Part shown: piece by piece, positions 51,408 through 60,287 of the stretch
Layout of the letters: each line of letters starts with the position of its first letter
Position numbering within the stretch: the first letter of the stretch is position 1
Translations under genes and position numbers: made by a program
The notes under the pieces: model-generated
What the model saw: only the letters and a program-made list of their open reading frames with translations
The model's database searches: none
What the model was told of the DNA's origin: nothing
Source of the DNA: Halorussus salinisoli
Lineage (GTDB): Archaea; Halobacteriota; Halobacteria; Halobacteriales; Haladaptataceae
NCBI GenBank assembly: GCA_005239435.1
Contig: SZNP01000001.1
Span: 1,116,001 to 1,180,000, forward strand
Reading direction: 5' to 3'
Length of the DNA stretch: 64,000 nucleotides

Positions 51408-52559
51408 TCAGACGAGGTGGCCTGCGACCACGGCGACGACCCACAGCGCCGCGCCCGCCCGGAGTACGGGCGTCCACCGACCCGCTGTCGGTTCACCGGC
51501 CGTGGAGTCGCCGCGCGACCCCGCTCCGGCCGCGAGCAGACCGACCGCGGCCACGACGACCGCCCTGTGGGCCGCGACCGGAATCGGGAGGACGGCCACT
51601 CCGAGGGAGGCGTAGTCGAGAACGAGTCCGGTTCCGAACCCGACCGCTGCGAGCGCACCCGCCTCCGCCGCGGGAAGTCGCCGACCGAACAGGTAGGCCG
51701 CCAGCGGGACGCCGCCGACCAGCACCGGATACCACAGCGCCACCACCGCGTCGGGCGACAGCCACGGGAGATGTCGCTCGCAGAGGATACCGCCGAACCG
51801 AACGACGAGCGGGAGCGCCGCGAGCGTCCCCGCGAGCGTCCCTCGTCGGCGATTCCGTCCGGCAGCGAGCCTTCTAAGGAAACTGCGCGCGTTTCGGCCG
51901 AGGAGAGGTGCCAGCGCCATCACGACCACGGTGGTCCAGCCGTCGGCGTCGTAGGTGTCGCCGTTGGCGTAGTACACCCGTTTGACCGCGAACTCTGGTT
52001 TGCCGAGGAACGCCGCCTCGACCCGCCGCTGGGCGTCCTCGACGCTATCGACGGTGTGGGTGATGGTGAACCAGTCCCAGTGTTCGGCGTGGGCTTGCAC
52101 TGCGGTCCAGTCGCCGTCCGGGGGACCGTAGGCCCGGAGGTGGTCGCGCGCACCGAAGTAGCTCCCGTGGTGGAGTTGATACCGTTCCGACACCCAACCT
52201 CGGTCGGCGACGTAGGCGTAGCGCGACGCACCGGGCGCGTCACGCCACGGGACGCGCTCGTCGGCGACCACGGTGGTCTCGTCCGGTGCGTTCTCGACCC
52301 ACTCGGCGTCGCTCCGGTTCCACCCGTGCCGACGTGTCAGATACCCCCGGACGCGCTCGGGGTGGTTCCGAACGACGACGTTGATGGAACTCGCCCGCCG
52401 GTCGAACGACCGGTCGGGACCGACGTACGGCCATATCTTCGCGTCGCCGACCCGAACCAGCGTCGGGTCCGCAGAGTCGGCCACCACGCTCGCGCCCGGT
52501 CCGACCAGAATCGCCACGAACGCGAGCGCGACGAACGTCGCGGCCGCGATATGTCGCAT
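51408..52559 (-). CDS. Exported/membrane protein, haloarchaeal, unknown
   Basis: 383 residues. An N-terminal signal helix (AAATFVALAFVAILVGPGASVVA) precedes an external domain of about 190 residues with many Tyr/Trp/His (SRYAYVADRGWVSERYQLHHGSYFG, AVQAHAEHWDWFTITHTVDS). The second half has five to six membrane helices. No family recognised. It stands between the VOC gene and the nuclease gene, all on the minus strand. Confidence 0.7.
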   Translation of the reverse strand: MRHIAAATFVALAFVAILVGPGASVVADSADPTLVRVGDAKIWPYVGPDRSFDRRASSINVVVRNHPERVRGYLTRRHGWNRSDAEWVENAPDETTVVADERVPWRDAPGASRYAYVADRGWVSERYQLHHGSYFGARDHLRAYGPPDGDWTAVQAHAEHWDWFTITHTVDSVEDAQRRVEAAFLGKPEFAVKRVYYANGDTYDADGWTTVVVMALAPLLGRNARSFLRRLAAGRNRRRGTLAGTLAALPLVVRFGGILCERHLPWLSPDAVVALWYPVLVGGVPLAAYLFGRRLPAAEAGALAAVGFGTGLVLDYASLGVAVLPIPVAAHRAVVVAAVGLLAAGAGSRGDSTAGEPTAGRWTPVLRAGAALWVVAVVAGHLV

Positions 52560-52700
52560 ATCCCGGGGTTCGCAGGGGCCGAATAAGTAACTGTGGTCGG
52601 GTCGTGGAGGGTGTTCGGAGCAGTGGGGAGGATTCCGTACGAGCGATTTACAGTTCGCGGACGGCCCGAAAACGAAGACTGAAGCGGTAGAGTCGGGGTT

Positions 52701-55421
52701 TCAGTAACTGTACTCCGTGTGTAGGCTTCCGGTGTCGTCGTAGAGGTAGCAGGTGTCGCCGTCGTTGTTCCAGATATAGGAGTCGCCCCAGTAGAGGTCG
52801 GTGCTGGAGTCGGTGCCGTCGCCCGAGTGGAGACGTACCGCGTCGCCCGCACCGAGCGAGAAGCCATCGGGGAACTGGTAGCTGTTGCCGGCCTCGTCCT
52901 CGACGGTCCACCCGGTCAGGTCCTCGCCGCTCGACCCAGTGTTCTCGAAGTCCACGTACTCGTCGTTGAGGGTCGAGCCATCCTCACTGAGTGCCTCGAC
53001 GACGATTTTGCTCTCGGAACCGTCGTTGTTCGGGTAGCTCTTCTCGGCGGCGAGATTCGAGTTGTCGTCGTAGAGGTAACAGGTGTCGCCGTCGTTGTTC
53101 CAGACGTAGGAGCCGCCCCAGTAGAGGTCGGTACTGGAGTCGGTACCGTCGCCCGAGTGGAGTCGCACCGTCTCGCCCGCGCCGAGCGAGAAGCCGTCCG
53201 GGAACTGGTAGGTGTAGCCCGCTTCGTCCTCGACCCGCCAGCCGGTCACGTCGAGACTGCTCGACCCGGTGTTCTCGAAGTCCACGTACTCGTCGTTCAG
53301 CGTCTCGCCGTCCGGGCTGATGGTCGGGATTGAGACCGAGTAGTCAGAGGCCGTGCCGGGTGTGTAGGCGTCGAACAGCGGGAAGGAACCGTCGAAGACG
53401 GTCGTCTCGGGGACCTCCTGGCTACTGCCGACGTTGTTTGTGTCGTCGACCACCCAGTCGGCGTTGACCCGGAGGTCGGTGCCCAGTCCGCTGGCGAGGT
53501 CGTTGATGTTAGCTCGCGCGTCGGCCGTGGTCTTGCCGCTACCTGTCAGAATCACTGCCCCGCCGTTGGCGGCGAAGGTGTCGAGCGCGTCGATTTCGCT
53601 CGTGGTGAACGCCTCGGGCGGCGTCGTGACGACGACCGCTCGCGCGCCGTCGAGGGTCGCGCTGGTGAACTCGTTGACGCCTTCGAGGCCGACGTCCTGT
53701 CCTTCGAGGTAGCGCATGTAGTAGGCCGTGTCCTCGGCGGAGAGACCGTAGTCTGCGCCGAACTGGCCGTGGCCGCCGTCGATGAGCACGTCGCCGGAGG
53801 TGTCGGCGAGGTAGTCCACGAGGTTCGTCAGGAAGGGGAAGTTACCGTAACTCGACGTGTCGGTGCTGTAGCCCTCGTTCGACTCGTAGCTCTCGTCGAT
53901 GAAGGGAGCGCCGACCACGCCGACGTTGGCCGCCTCGTCCACGGCCACGAGCGGGACGTCGCCGCTGTAGCTGTAGCCGCCGTCGAGAGACTGGGTCGCG
54001 GTGGACTCGGCGTAGACCGGGACCTGCGAGTCCGGAACGCCGCCGGTCGTCGTCCGGACGCTCGCGGTCTCCGGGAAGAAGAGGTCGTCGACCGGGTTAT
54101 CTCGTATCTCCGAGGAGTTGTCGGGGTCGCTTTCGGCCCAGACCTGCGTCCCGTTTGCTCTCGCGGTCTCCTCGGAACTTCTGAACGCCGTGTGCTTGGC
54201 GAACGACGAGTCGTACACGCGAGCGTGGCCCTCCTCGACGAGTCGATGGTTGTAGTTTGCGTCCCGAGCGCCGTCGCCGTCCGCGTCGTAGTAGAGATAG
54301 CCCAGCACGCGGCCGAAGGCGTCACGAACTGGCTCGTCGTCGTCGAACACGAGGTTCACGGTCTTGCCGCCGAGTTCGTCCTTGCCGAACTGTGTGGCGT
54401 CGTCGGCCTCGGCTTCGAGGTAGGTGTTGGACTCGATGCCCTCCCACTCCTGGACGCGCTCGTACTGGCTGTTGGCCGACTTCTCGGGCGTGTCGGTCCC
54501 GAGGACGCGGACGTTCTCGGTCGTGCCGTCGTCGAACTCGACCGTCACCGTGTCGCCGTCGAGAACCTCCGTGACCCGCACCGAGTACGTCTCGTTCGGG
54601 TCGAGACCGAGACCCTCGCGGTCGCCGAAGTAGGGGAACGCGGTGTTGAACTGGGTCGTGACCGGCTGATAGGGTTCGCCCCCGTTCTGGTACTCGTCGG
54701 TCACCTGGTCGTCGTTGAACCGGAACGCGAGTTCGAGGTAGCCCGCGAGGTCGTTGAGATTGGCCGTCTCGTCGTAGTCTCCGTAGTCCGACTGGTCGTG
54801 GAGGAACAGCCACCCGCCGTTCGACACGAAGTCGCCGATGGCCGAGAGTTCGCTCGACGTGAACGAGTCGCTGGGCGAGGTGACGACCGCGGCGTCGGCA
54901 CCCGAGAGGTCGGACGCGAGCGAGGTGGTCGCGTTCACGGTGTAGCCGTTGTTCTCGGCGTAGCTCTCGAACTTCGAGAACTCCGAGAGGGCGTAGTACT
55001 GGCTGTGGCCCTCGTCCCAGAGGACCGTGCCGGACCCGCCGAGTGCGTCGTCCCAGACGTTGAGGACGAACTCCTCGTTGCCGGTCTGCCAGTTGGCGTC
55101 CGAATCCGTGACCAGCATCGACCCGAATCCGACGACGTGCCAGTCGGTCGCTACGACCGGAATCGGCGCGTTCTCGCCGTACGAAACCGCGTCGGAACTG
55201 CTGTCGGCGTCGCCGTTGGTCGCCGTGTCCTCGGCCCAGACGGCGACCGAGGAGTCGTCGGTGAGCGGTTCGTAGTCGTAGTTCACCAGACTCGACGTGG
55301 AGTACGCTTCGAGTTCGGGTATCTGGCCGGACGCCGCCCGAGTTCGGTCGGTGAGTTCGATGCCTGCGGCCGAGCACCCCGCCGCAGTCGTAAGTGCTGA
55401 CAGGAACGCGCGTCGATGCAT
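52701..55421 (-). CDS. Secreted nuclease fusion: DUF4350-like, SNase and two lamin-tail domains
   Basis: 906 residues. The N-terminus HRRAFLSALTTAAGC is Tat-like. A GATase/DUF4350-like domain (about 60-265) is followed by a thermonuclease (SNase) domain at 279-428: VLDGDTVTVEF, Arg305 and Glu313 (RVLGTDTPE), and Arg371 in RDAFGRVLGYLYYD, so the catalytic Arg/Glu/Arg set appears complete. A second DUF4350-like domain (about 465-690) and two lamin-tail domains (708-817, 818-906) finish the protein. A minus-strand TATA-like ttatatag (55443-55450) places the leaderless start at 55421. It probably cuts extracellular DNA. Confidence 0.85.
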   Translation of the reverse strand: MHRRAFLSALTTAAGCSAAGIELTDRTRAASGQIPELEAYSTSSLVNYDYEPLTDDSSVAVWAEDTATNGDADSSSDAVSYGENAPIPVVATDWHVVGFGSMLVTDSDANWQTGNEEFVLNVWDDALGGSGTVLWDEGHSQYYALSEFSKFESYAENNGYTVNATTSLASDLSGADAAVVTSPSDSFTSSELSAIGDFVSNGGWLFLHDQSDYGDYDETANLNDLAGYLELAFRFNDDQVTDEYQNGGEPYQPVTTQFNTAFPYFGDREGLGLDPNETYSVRVTEVLDGDTVTVEFDDGTTENVRVLGTDTPEKSANSQYERVQEWEGIESNTYLEAEADDATQFGKDELGGKTVNLVFDDDEPVRDAFGRVLGYLYYDADGDGARDANYNHRLVEEGHARVYDSSFAKHTAFRSSEETARANGTQVWAESDPDNSSEIRDNPVDDLFFPETASVRTTTGGVPDSQVPVYAESTATQSLDGGYSYSGDVPLVAVDEAANVGVVGAPFIDESYESNEGYSTDTSSYGNFPFLTNLVDYLADTSGDVLIDGGHGQFGADYGLSAEDTAYYMRYLEGQDVGLEGVNEFTSATLDGARAVVVTTPPEAFTTSEIDALDTFAANGGAVILTGSGKTTADARANINDLASGLGTDLRVNADWVVDDTNNVGSSQEVPETTVFDGSFPLFDAYTPGTASDYSVSIPTISPDGETLNDEYVDFENTGSSSLDVTGWRVEDEAGYTYQFPDGFSLGAGETVRLHSGDGTDSSTDLYWGGSYVWNNDGDTCYLYDDNSNLAAEKSYPNNDGSESKIVVEALSEDGSTLNDEYVDFENTGSSGEDLTGWTVEDEAGNSYQFPDGFSLGAGDAVRLHSGDGTDSSTDLYWGDSYIWNNDGDTCYLYDDTGSLHTEYSY
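52704..53300 (-). repeat. Tandem lamin-tail repeat inside the nuclease gene
   Basis: Two units with a 110-residue (330-bp) period: 53300-52971 and 52970-52704, the second ending at the stop codon. Both carry LNDEYVDFENTGSS and RLHSGDGTDSSTDLYWG. This is an internal duplication of the DNA. Confidence 0.8.
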
Positions 55422-55580
55422 GCAAAAGGACCTCCGTTCGCACTATATAAATCAAGGCATTCGTCCCATATTGTTACTGATAGAGTTAGTAAATAAAATC
55501 GGTTGACAGGTCTCTCAGGATTCGCCCGTCGGCCGACCGGAACCGAGCGTTTGACCTTGGTCGAGTCCCTATTCGGGAGC

Positions 55581-55610
55581 ATGTCCCTACGGAACGACGG
55601 TGGTCGCTGA
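55581..55610 (+). other. Nine-codon leader ORF overlapping the next start
   Basis: ATG at 55581 opens MSLRNDGGR, and its TGA shares a base with the ATG at 55610 (TGATG). This arrangement usually couples translation of the two. Confidence 0.35.
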
Positions 55611-55810
55611 TGGGCCGCGGCGAGAAGGTCCGGTTCGGGCTGGCGCTCGCGCTCGGAGTCATGGTACCGGGACTGCTCAAGTACGCGCTGAGTACCAACG
55701 GGTACGAGGCGCTCGGGACTGCAGTCTGGGTCAGTGGCTACCTCACCGCCGTGCTGGTCATCTGGTACATCTGGGTACGGCCGCTCGACCTCCAAGGGGC
55801 GGGCGGCTGA
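55610..55810 (+). CDS. Small membrane protein, unknown
   Basis: 66 residues with two hydrophobic segments (LALALGVMVPGLLKYAL, about 10-26; VWVSGYLTAVLVIWYIWV, about 39-56) and a short charged N-terminus. No family recognised. It follows a nine-codon leader ORF with a TGATG overlap and is followed by another small membrane protein on the same strand after 68 bases. Confidence 0.6.
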   Translation: MGRGEKVRFGLALALGVMVPGLLKYALSTNGYEALGTAVWVSGYLTAVLVIWYIWVRPLDLQGAGG

Positions 55811-55878
55811 GTCGGCGCGCGGACGACCGCGGCATAGCGGAACTTTAAAGGGTATTTCGCGGCGACTTTCGAACAACG

Positions 55879-56139
55879 ATGATAGAGTTCGTGCCAATGC
55901 CCCTCATCGACGACTTCCTGCTCAACTACAACGTCGGGCAGGCGCTACTGCTGTTATTCGTCCTGTCGGTGCTGGGGGCAATCCCGCTCGGCTCCCGGAA
56001 GGTGTTGTCGCTGAACGCCATCACGTTCGGACTGCTGTTCGTCCTGACTCCGGCGAGTCTCGCGCCGCTCCACTACAAGTTCCTCGGTATCGCCCTGCTG
56101 GTCGTCGCGCCGTTGCTGTACGTCACGGCGAGTCGATAG
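55879..56139 (+). CDS. Small membrane protein, unknown
   Basis: 86 residues with three hydrophobic segments (about 16-36, 43-60, 66-84). MIEFVPMPLIDDFLLNYNVGQALLLLFVLSVLGAIPLGSRKVLSLNAITFG resembles small conserved haloarchaeal membrane proteins, with no assigned function. It converges on the M14-type gene; stop codons are two bases apart. Confidence 0.65.
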   Translation: MIEFVPMPLIDDFLLNYNVGQALLLLFVLSVLGAIPLGSRKVLSLNAITFGLLFVLTPASLAPLHYKFLGIALLVVAPLLYVTASR

Positions 56140-56141
56140 AA

Positions 56142-57110
56142 CTACGATTCACGCACGAGCGCGACACTCAACAGTTTCTCACCGCCGGTCACGGTCGCTT
56201 CTCGGGTCAGCGAGTAGAGGATACCCCCGCGGTCGGTCTCGACTTCCTGTAGCACCTCGTAGGTCGTCGGGTCGTAGAGCGTCCCGATCCGCTCGCCGGG
56301 TTCGACGCGTTCGCCGACTTCGCGGTCGGGGTCGGCGTGAAACAGGCCCGACTCGTCGGCCGTGACCCGGCCGAGGTGGTTGCGCGCCAGCGTCGGGTCG
56401 ACGTCGGTCGGTTCGCCCGCGAGCAAACCGAGGTGCCGGAAGGCGTCGAGCGTGCCCGACACGCCCGCCTCGATCGCGTCCTCCACGAGTTGCTTGTTGT
56501 GCGCCAACTCGGGCGTGATGGTCGGGATACCCTCGCGGGTCGCCGCGACCCGGAGTTTCCCGCCGAAGTCGCGCTCGGCCCACTCGGTGTCGGCGTCGTC
56601 GCCCGCTTCCTCGGAGAGCAGGAGGTCCGTGCCGAACGCCTCCGCGAGCGCCCGGGACTCCTCGTGGCCCTCCATGAACACGACGTGGGTCAGCATGTCG
56701 GCGCTCCCTGTGTGGAGGTCGAGAACGGCGTCGGCCTCCTCGACGTACTCCCAGAGCGTGGCGGCCATGCGCTCGTGGAGCGTCCCGTCGGCGTCACCCG
56801 GCCAGACCCGGTTCATGTTGGGGTTCACGCTGTCCAACTGCTCGGGCGTCGTGTACGACACCCGGTCGAACGTGAGAGGGTCGGCGACCGGCACGGCGAC
56901 GACCCGGCCCGCGAGGTCGGCGTCCCCGACCGTGAGGTGGTCGTGGACCCGCCGCAGCGTCTCGGTCCCGTTTATCTCGCGGCCGTGCTGTGCGGCCTGC
57001 ACGTAGACGGTCGGGCCGTCCTCCGCGCCGTCGTAGGTGTGGACCGTCGTCTCGATTTCGACGCCCGAGGGGAGTCGCGCGAGCGTGACGCGCTCGGTCG
57101 TGTGGTTCAT
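56142..57110 (-). CDS. Succinylglutamate desuccinylase/aspartoacylase (AstE/AspA, M14) family protein
   Basis: 322 residues. Zinc ligands His42 and Glu45 (QHGREING), then DLHTG with His133; NPNMNR (about 96-101) positions the substrate carboxylate. Family members deacylate N-succinylglutamate, N-acetylaspartate or similar. The C-terminal third (TLYDPTTYEVLQEVETDRGGILY) is the usual beta domain. It is not next to acyl-amino-acid genes, so the substrate is open. The DgcN/DgcA route 18 kb away needs a deacylase; this could supply it, though that is only inference. Confidence 0.88.
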   Translation of the reverse strand: MNHTTERVTLARLPSGVEIETTVHTYDGAEDGPTVYVQAAQHGREINGTETLRRVHDHLTVGDADLAGRVVAVPVADPLTFDRVSYTTPEQLDSVNPNMNRVWPGDADGTLHERMAATLWEYVEEADAVLDLHTGSADMLTHVVFMEGHEESRALAEAFGTDLLLSEEAGDDADTEWAERDFGGKLRVAATREGIPTITPELAHNKQLVEDAIEAGVSGTLDAFRHLGLLAGEPTDVDPTLARNHLGRVTADESGLFHADPDREVGERVEPGERIGTLYDPTTYEVLQEVETDRGGILYSLTREATVTGGEKLLSVALVRES

Positions 57111-57555
57111 GCGTGTTTCTCTCGGGCGCAGAAGTTGAAGCTACTGCCTCCTTCACTCGGTCGATACGAATCGTGGACGACCGGAACGGTTGGTCTTCTC
57201 GTTTCCGCGGCAGTTGTCGTGAAGAACGGGTAGAAAGCCCCCGCCCGCTCGACGGCCGGGACTCGCTGCGCTCCTCGGCAGGGTGCAGAGCGCCCTGCCT
57301 GCGGTGCTTACGTCGTCCGGGCACGGTCGAGCGGTCACCGGAAGACGTTCCTGCTCGGCCTCCGGCCTGCGCGGGCGTGCGACTTCCGAGGTCACACTCG
57401 CTCGTCCGCGTGACCGGCCCCTTTCAGTCCCACCCCGTCGGTTGTCGCGCCGAGCGCGTTCTGGTTGTCTGTGGGGCCGAGCGCAGTTCCATGGGTACAA
57501 CGCCCGTTTGACCCACCAGTGGGTACTAGTACGGCGCGCGACACACGTCGGGTAT
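57111..57555. other. Intergenic region with GC-rich repeated motif
   Basis: 445 bases without a gene I can support. It contains agaaagcccccgcccgctcg at 57232-57251, a motif with near copies elsewhere in the window (20348-20360, and on the opposite strand at 33234-33252 and about 45593-45611), and GC-rich inverted sequence around 57285-57300 (gcagggtgc/gcgccctgc). Confidence 0.4.
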
Positions 57556-58986
57556 ATGACCAGTCCCTCCAGTTCGCGCAGTTCGACCCGACGTCAGGTC
57601 CTCGCTGCTTCGGGCCTCCTCGCCGGAGCGGTCGGAATCGCGGGGTGTCTCTCCGGCCCGAGTAGCGAGAGTCCGACGAGCGACGACACGGCAAACGAGA
57701 CCGAGACGACCGCCAGCGACTCGGCCGGCGAGACGGCCGACGAAACCGCCGAAGCGAACGCGGTGGGGTCGGCGTCGTGGACCCAGTTCGGGTACGACGC
57801 TCGCAATTCGGGCCACGCGCCGTCGGCCAGTGGACCCGCGTCGGACGCAGAAGTGTCGTGGCGGTTCGACGGAGGGACGCCGACGATGAACGCCTCGCCC
57901 GTGGTCGCCGACGGTACCGTCTTCGTACCGGGGAGCGGCGACCCCGGGTACGTCCACGCAATCGACGCCACGACCGGCGAGTCGGAGTGGCGATTCGACC
58001 CCGACGGCTACGCCGCGTCCGCCCCGGCAGTCGCGGATGGCGTCCTCTACGTCGGGACGTGGGGCAAGAAGTTCTACGCGGTGGACGCCGAGACCGGCGA
58101 GAAACTGTGGGAGAACGACGTCGGCCACCGATTCGGGTCGTCGTCGCCCGCCGTGGCCGACGGCACGGTGTACGTCGGGACGAACGGCGACGGCCCGCTG
58201 GTCGTGAGCGGTTCCGAGGACGAGGAGCAGTACGAGTCCTGCGCGGTCCTCGCACTCGACGACGCGACCGGCGACGAGCGGTGGCGCTACGACGACTTCG
58301 GCGAGAAGGACAACGTCGATTCCTCGATAGCGGTCGCCGACGGCCGGGTCTACTTCGGCGGTGAGTCGGCCGTCTACGCGCTCGACGCCGACTCGGGGTC
58401 GGTCGCGTGGTCCCGCGAGATCTCGACCCACCCCGACTCGTCGCCCGCGGTCGTGGACGGCACCGTCTACTACGGCGCGCCGTTCGACGGCGGCGAGGGC
58501 GGCGACCCCGCCCGCCTCTGGGCGCTCGACGCCGCGACCGGCGAGACGAGTTGGACCGCCGGAATCGAGGACGCGAACCTCCGGACCTCGCCCGCGGTCG
58601 CCGACGGCACGGTGTACGTCGCGGCGTCCTCGATGCGCGTCTGCGCTGGCGTCGGCGGCACCGGTACCGAAGACGGCGAGTCGAACTGCTCGGGTCAGAA
58701 CCGCGGCCAGCTCTACGCCGTCGACGCCGCGTCCGGCGACCGGCAGTGGACCGCGGAGTTTCGGACCGACGCGCGCTCGTCCCCGGCGGTCGCTGGCGGC
58801 GCGGTCTACGTGGGCAACGACGACGGCATCTCTGCGGTGACGACCGACGGCGAGAGCCTGTGGCGTATCTCCTTCGAGGGCGACCGCGAGGACGGGCCGT
58901 ACGTAGATTCCTCGCCCGCAGTGGCGGACGGTCGGGTCTTCGTCGGCGCGTCGGACGGCCACCTGCGCGCCATCGGTGGGAAATAA
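57556..58986 (+). CDS. PQQ-binding-like beta-propeller lipoprotein
   Basis: 476 residues from ATG 57556. A Tat signal (STRRQVLAASGLLAGAVGIAGC, twin Arg at 12-13) with a lipobox Cys31 marks a lipid-anchored external protein. After a Thr/Ser/Glu linker come seven or eight repeats of the form 'SSPAVADGTVYVG ... LYALDAATG...W', the BamB/PQQ-propeller pattern. In haloarchaea such proteins are abundant; no PQQ ligands can be confirmed, so a binding or scaffold role is as likely as a dehydrogenase. A T-rich terminator follows. Confidence 0.88.
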   Translation: MTSPSSSRSSTRRQVLAASGLLAGAVGIAGCLSGPSSESPTSDDTANETETTASDSAGETADETAEANAVGSASWTQFGYDARNSGHAPSASGPASDAEVSWRFDGGTPTMNASPVVADGTVFVPGSGDPGYVHAIDATTGESEWRFDPDGYAASAPAVADGVLYVGTWGKKFYAVDAETGEKLWENDVGHRFGSSSPAVADGTVYVGTNGDGPLVVSGSEDEEQYESCAVLALDDATGDERWRYDDFGEKDNVDSSIAVADGRVYFGGESAVYALDADSGSVAWSREISTHPDSSPAVVDGTVYYGAPFDGGEGGDPARLWALDAATGETSWTAGIEDANLRTSPAVADGTVYVAASSMRVCAGVGGTGTEDGESNCSGQNRGQLYAVDAASGDRQWTAEFRTDARSSPAVAGGAVYVGNDDGISAVTTDGESLWRISFEGDREDGPYVDSSPAVADGRVFVGASDGHLRAIGGK

Positions 58987-58987
58987 T

Positions 58988-59035
58988 CTCTTCGTTTAGA
59001 GAACTAATTTCATTTCTTTAGAAAATGTATATATT
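58988..59035 (+). terminator. Terminator after the PQQ-propeller gene
   Basis: TCTC-8 nt-GAGA followed by T-rich sequence (aatttcatttcttt) starts right after the stop codon. Confidence 0.4.
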
Positions 59036-59113
59036 TCCGGCAATTGTATCCGAATTGCCGTCCGTCCGCGAAAGCCTCCGCGACCGTCTCGACCTCGTCC
59101 GTCCCGCTTCGAG

Positions 59114-59449
59114 TCAGGTGGGCATCCTGAGCGCGTAGAGGATACAGCCGAGTCCCACCAGCGTACTGCTGTTCGAGACGACCACGAACACCGTCGCCGC
59201 GGCGGGGTCGTCGCCGAGCAGAAGCATCGGACCCAGTAGCACGAACGGGAGACCGACGGTGAGCGCGAACCCGATCGCGATGAACAGCATCGGTCTGCTG
59301 TCGTTTCGTCGGTAGCCCCGGTAGGCCTGATACGCGATGAGGAGACCGACGAGCGCGGCGACGAGGTTCATTCCCTGCGACAGCAGTCGCACCCAGTTCG
59401 GCACGTCGGGCGGCGTAATCTGGAGCGGAGTCGGTATCGCGGGGAACAC
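59114..59449 (-). CDS. DUF7521-type membrane protein
   Basis: 111 residues with three hydrophobic helices (about 28-44, 56-76, 85-105) and a YRGYRRNDSRPM loop after the first, typical of this haloarchaeal family. The gene follows the winged-helix gene by one base on the same strand, a common pairing in haloarchaea, so the two probably form a signal-to-membrane unit. Function unknown. Confidence 0.7.
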   Translation of the reverse strand: MFPAIPTPLQITPPDVPNWVRLLSQGMNLVAALVGLLIAYQAYRGYRRNDSRPMLFIAIGFALTVGLPFVLLGPMLLLGDDPAAATVFVVVSNSSTLVGLGCILYALRMPT

Positions 59450-59450
59450 G

Positions 59451-59795
59451 TCACATCCCCTCCACGAGGTCGGTGAACCTGTCGGCGATGTCTTCGTGAC
59501 GTTTCACCTCGACCGTGAGCGACCCCTCGACCAGTTCGACGGTCACGCGCTCCAGTCGCGGGGAGTACACCTTGTGGTGGTGGCCCGCCGTCGGATCGAG
59601 TTTGGTCCGTTCTTCGAGGAGGTCGCACGCGCGCAGGTCCTCCAGTCGCCGGTAGATCGTCGGCTCCGATGCGCCGCATCGTTCGCTCAGTGCGTTGGCT
59701 GACATGGGTTCGATACTCGTTTCTGTGAGGATCGTGCGGACGGTCTCGTCTTCGAGGAGCGCGGCGATGTCCTCGACGTCACAGTCCTCACTCAC
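59451..59795 (-). CDS. Winged-helix (ArsR-like) transcriptional regulator
   Basis: 114 residues from GTG 59795, about 28 bases downstream of a minus-strand TATA-like cttttatatc, which fits a leaderless start. The HTH is LLEDETVRTILTETSIEPMSANALSERCGASEPTIYRRLEDLRACDLLEE. The C-terminal strands (HHHKVYSPRLERVTVEL) form the wing and an effector-like part. It is paired with the DUF7521 membrane protein. Longer in-frame codons to 59975 are rejected. Confidence 0.82.
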   Translation of the reverse strand: MSEDCDVEDIAALLEDETVRTILTETSIEPMSANALSERCGASEPTIYRRLEDLRACDLLEERTKLDPTAGHHHKVYSPRLERVTVELVEGSLTVEVKRHEDIADRFTDLVEGM

Positions 59796-59820
59796 TGTTG
59801 CCAGTTTAATTACGGAACCG

Positions 59821-59832
59821 ATATAAAAGCGT
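59821..59832 (-). promoter_or_regulatory. Promoter of the winged-helix/DUF7521 pair
   Basis: On the minus strand this reads gcttttatatcg, a TATA element about 28-35 bases before the GTG at 59795. Confidence 0.55.
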
Positions 59833-59901
59833 ATCGACAGCTTCAGCGCGTGAAGCTCCGGGTCCCCGGCTAATAGTGGCGGTGTCGTAGCCGAAACCAA
59901 G

Positions 59902-60261
59902 ATGACGACTTCGTTCACCGCGCCCGAGATTCGCTCGCCCGACGTGACCGCGCTCGCGCTCCTCGCGCTCACCATGGCGGTCGGAATCGCCTCTTACGGC
60001 GACCTCCCCGCCGAGATGGTCGTTGGTTGGCACGTCGGACTCGACGGGGACGTTCGACTCACGCACGCCCCGCGGCAGGTGGCCGCCTTCGCAGTTCCCA
60101 CCGCGGCGACCGGCACGTATGCGGTCCTCCGAGCGGTCGAATCGGTCCTCGATATCCGCGAGGAGTTGGCCGATTTCGAGTCCGTCTACGACGTCGCCGT
60201 CCACCTCCTACTGGTCGGCCTGTTCGCGTTGCAGGCGGTGGTCGTCGCGGCGAACCTGTGA
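59902..60261 (+). CDS. DUF1648-like membrane protein
   Basis: 119 residues with three hydrophobic segments (about 15-31, 60-80, 98-117). ASYGDLPAEMVVGWHVGLDGDVRL resembles the DUF1648 motif 'LPxxVPxHFNxxG', here with Trp-His. Such domains occur in membrane proteins next to regulators; role unknown. It reads away from the winged-helix gene with about 100 bases between their starts. Confidence 0.7.
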   Translation: MTTSFTAPEIRSPDVTALALLALTMAVGIASYGDLPAEMVVGWHVGLDGDVRLTHAPRQVAAFAVPTAATGTYAVLRAVESVLDIREELADFESVYDVAVHLLLVGLFALQAVVVAANL

Positions 60262-60287
60262 GGGAGGAAAGGCGGAGAAGAGCTAGC

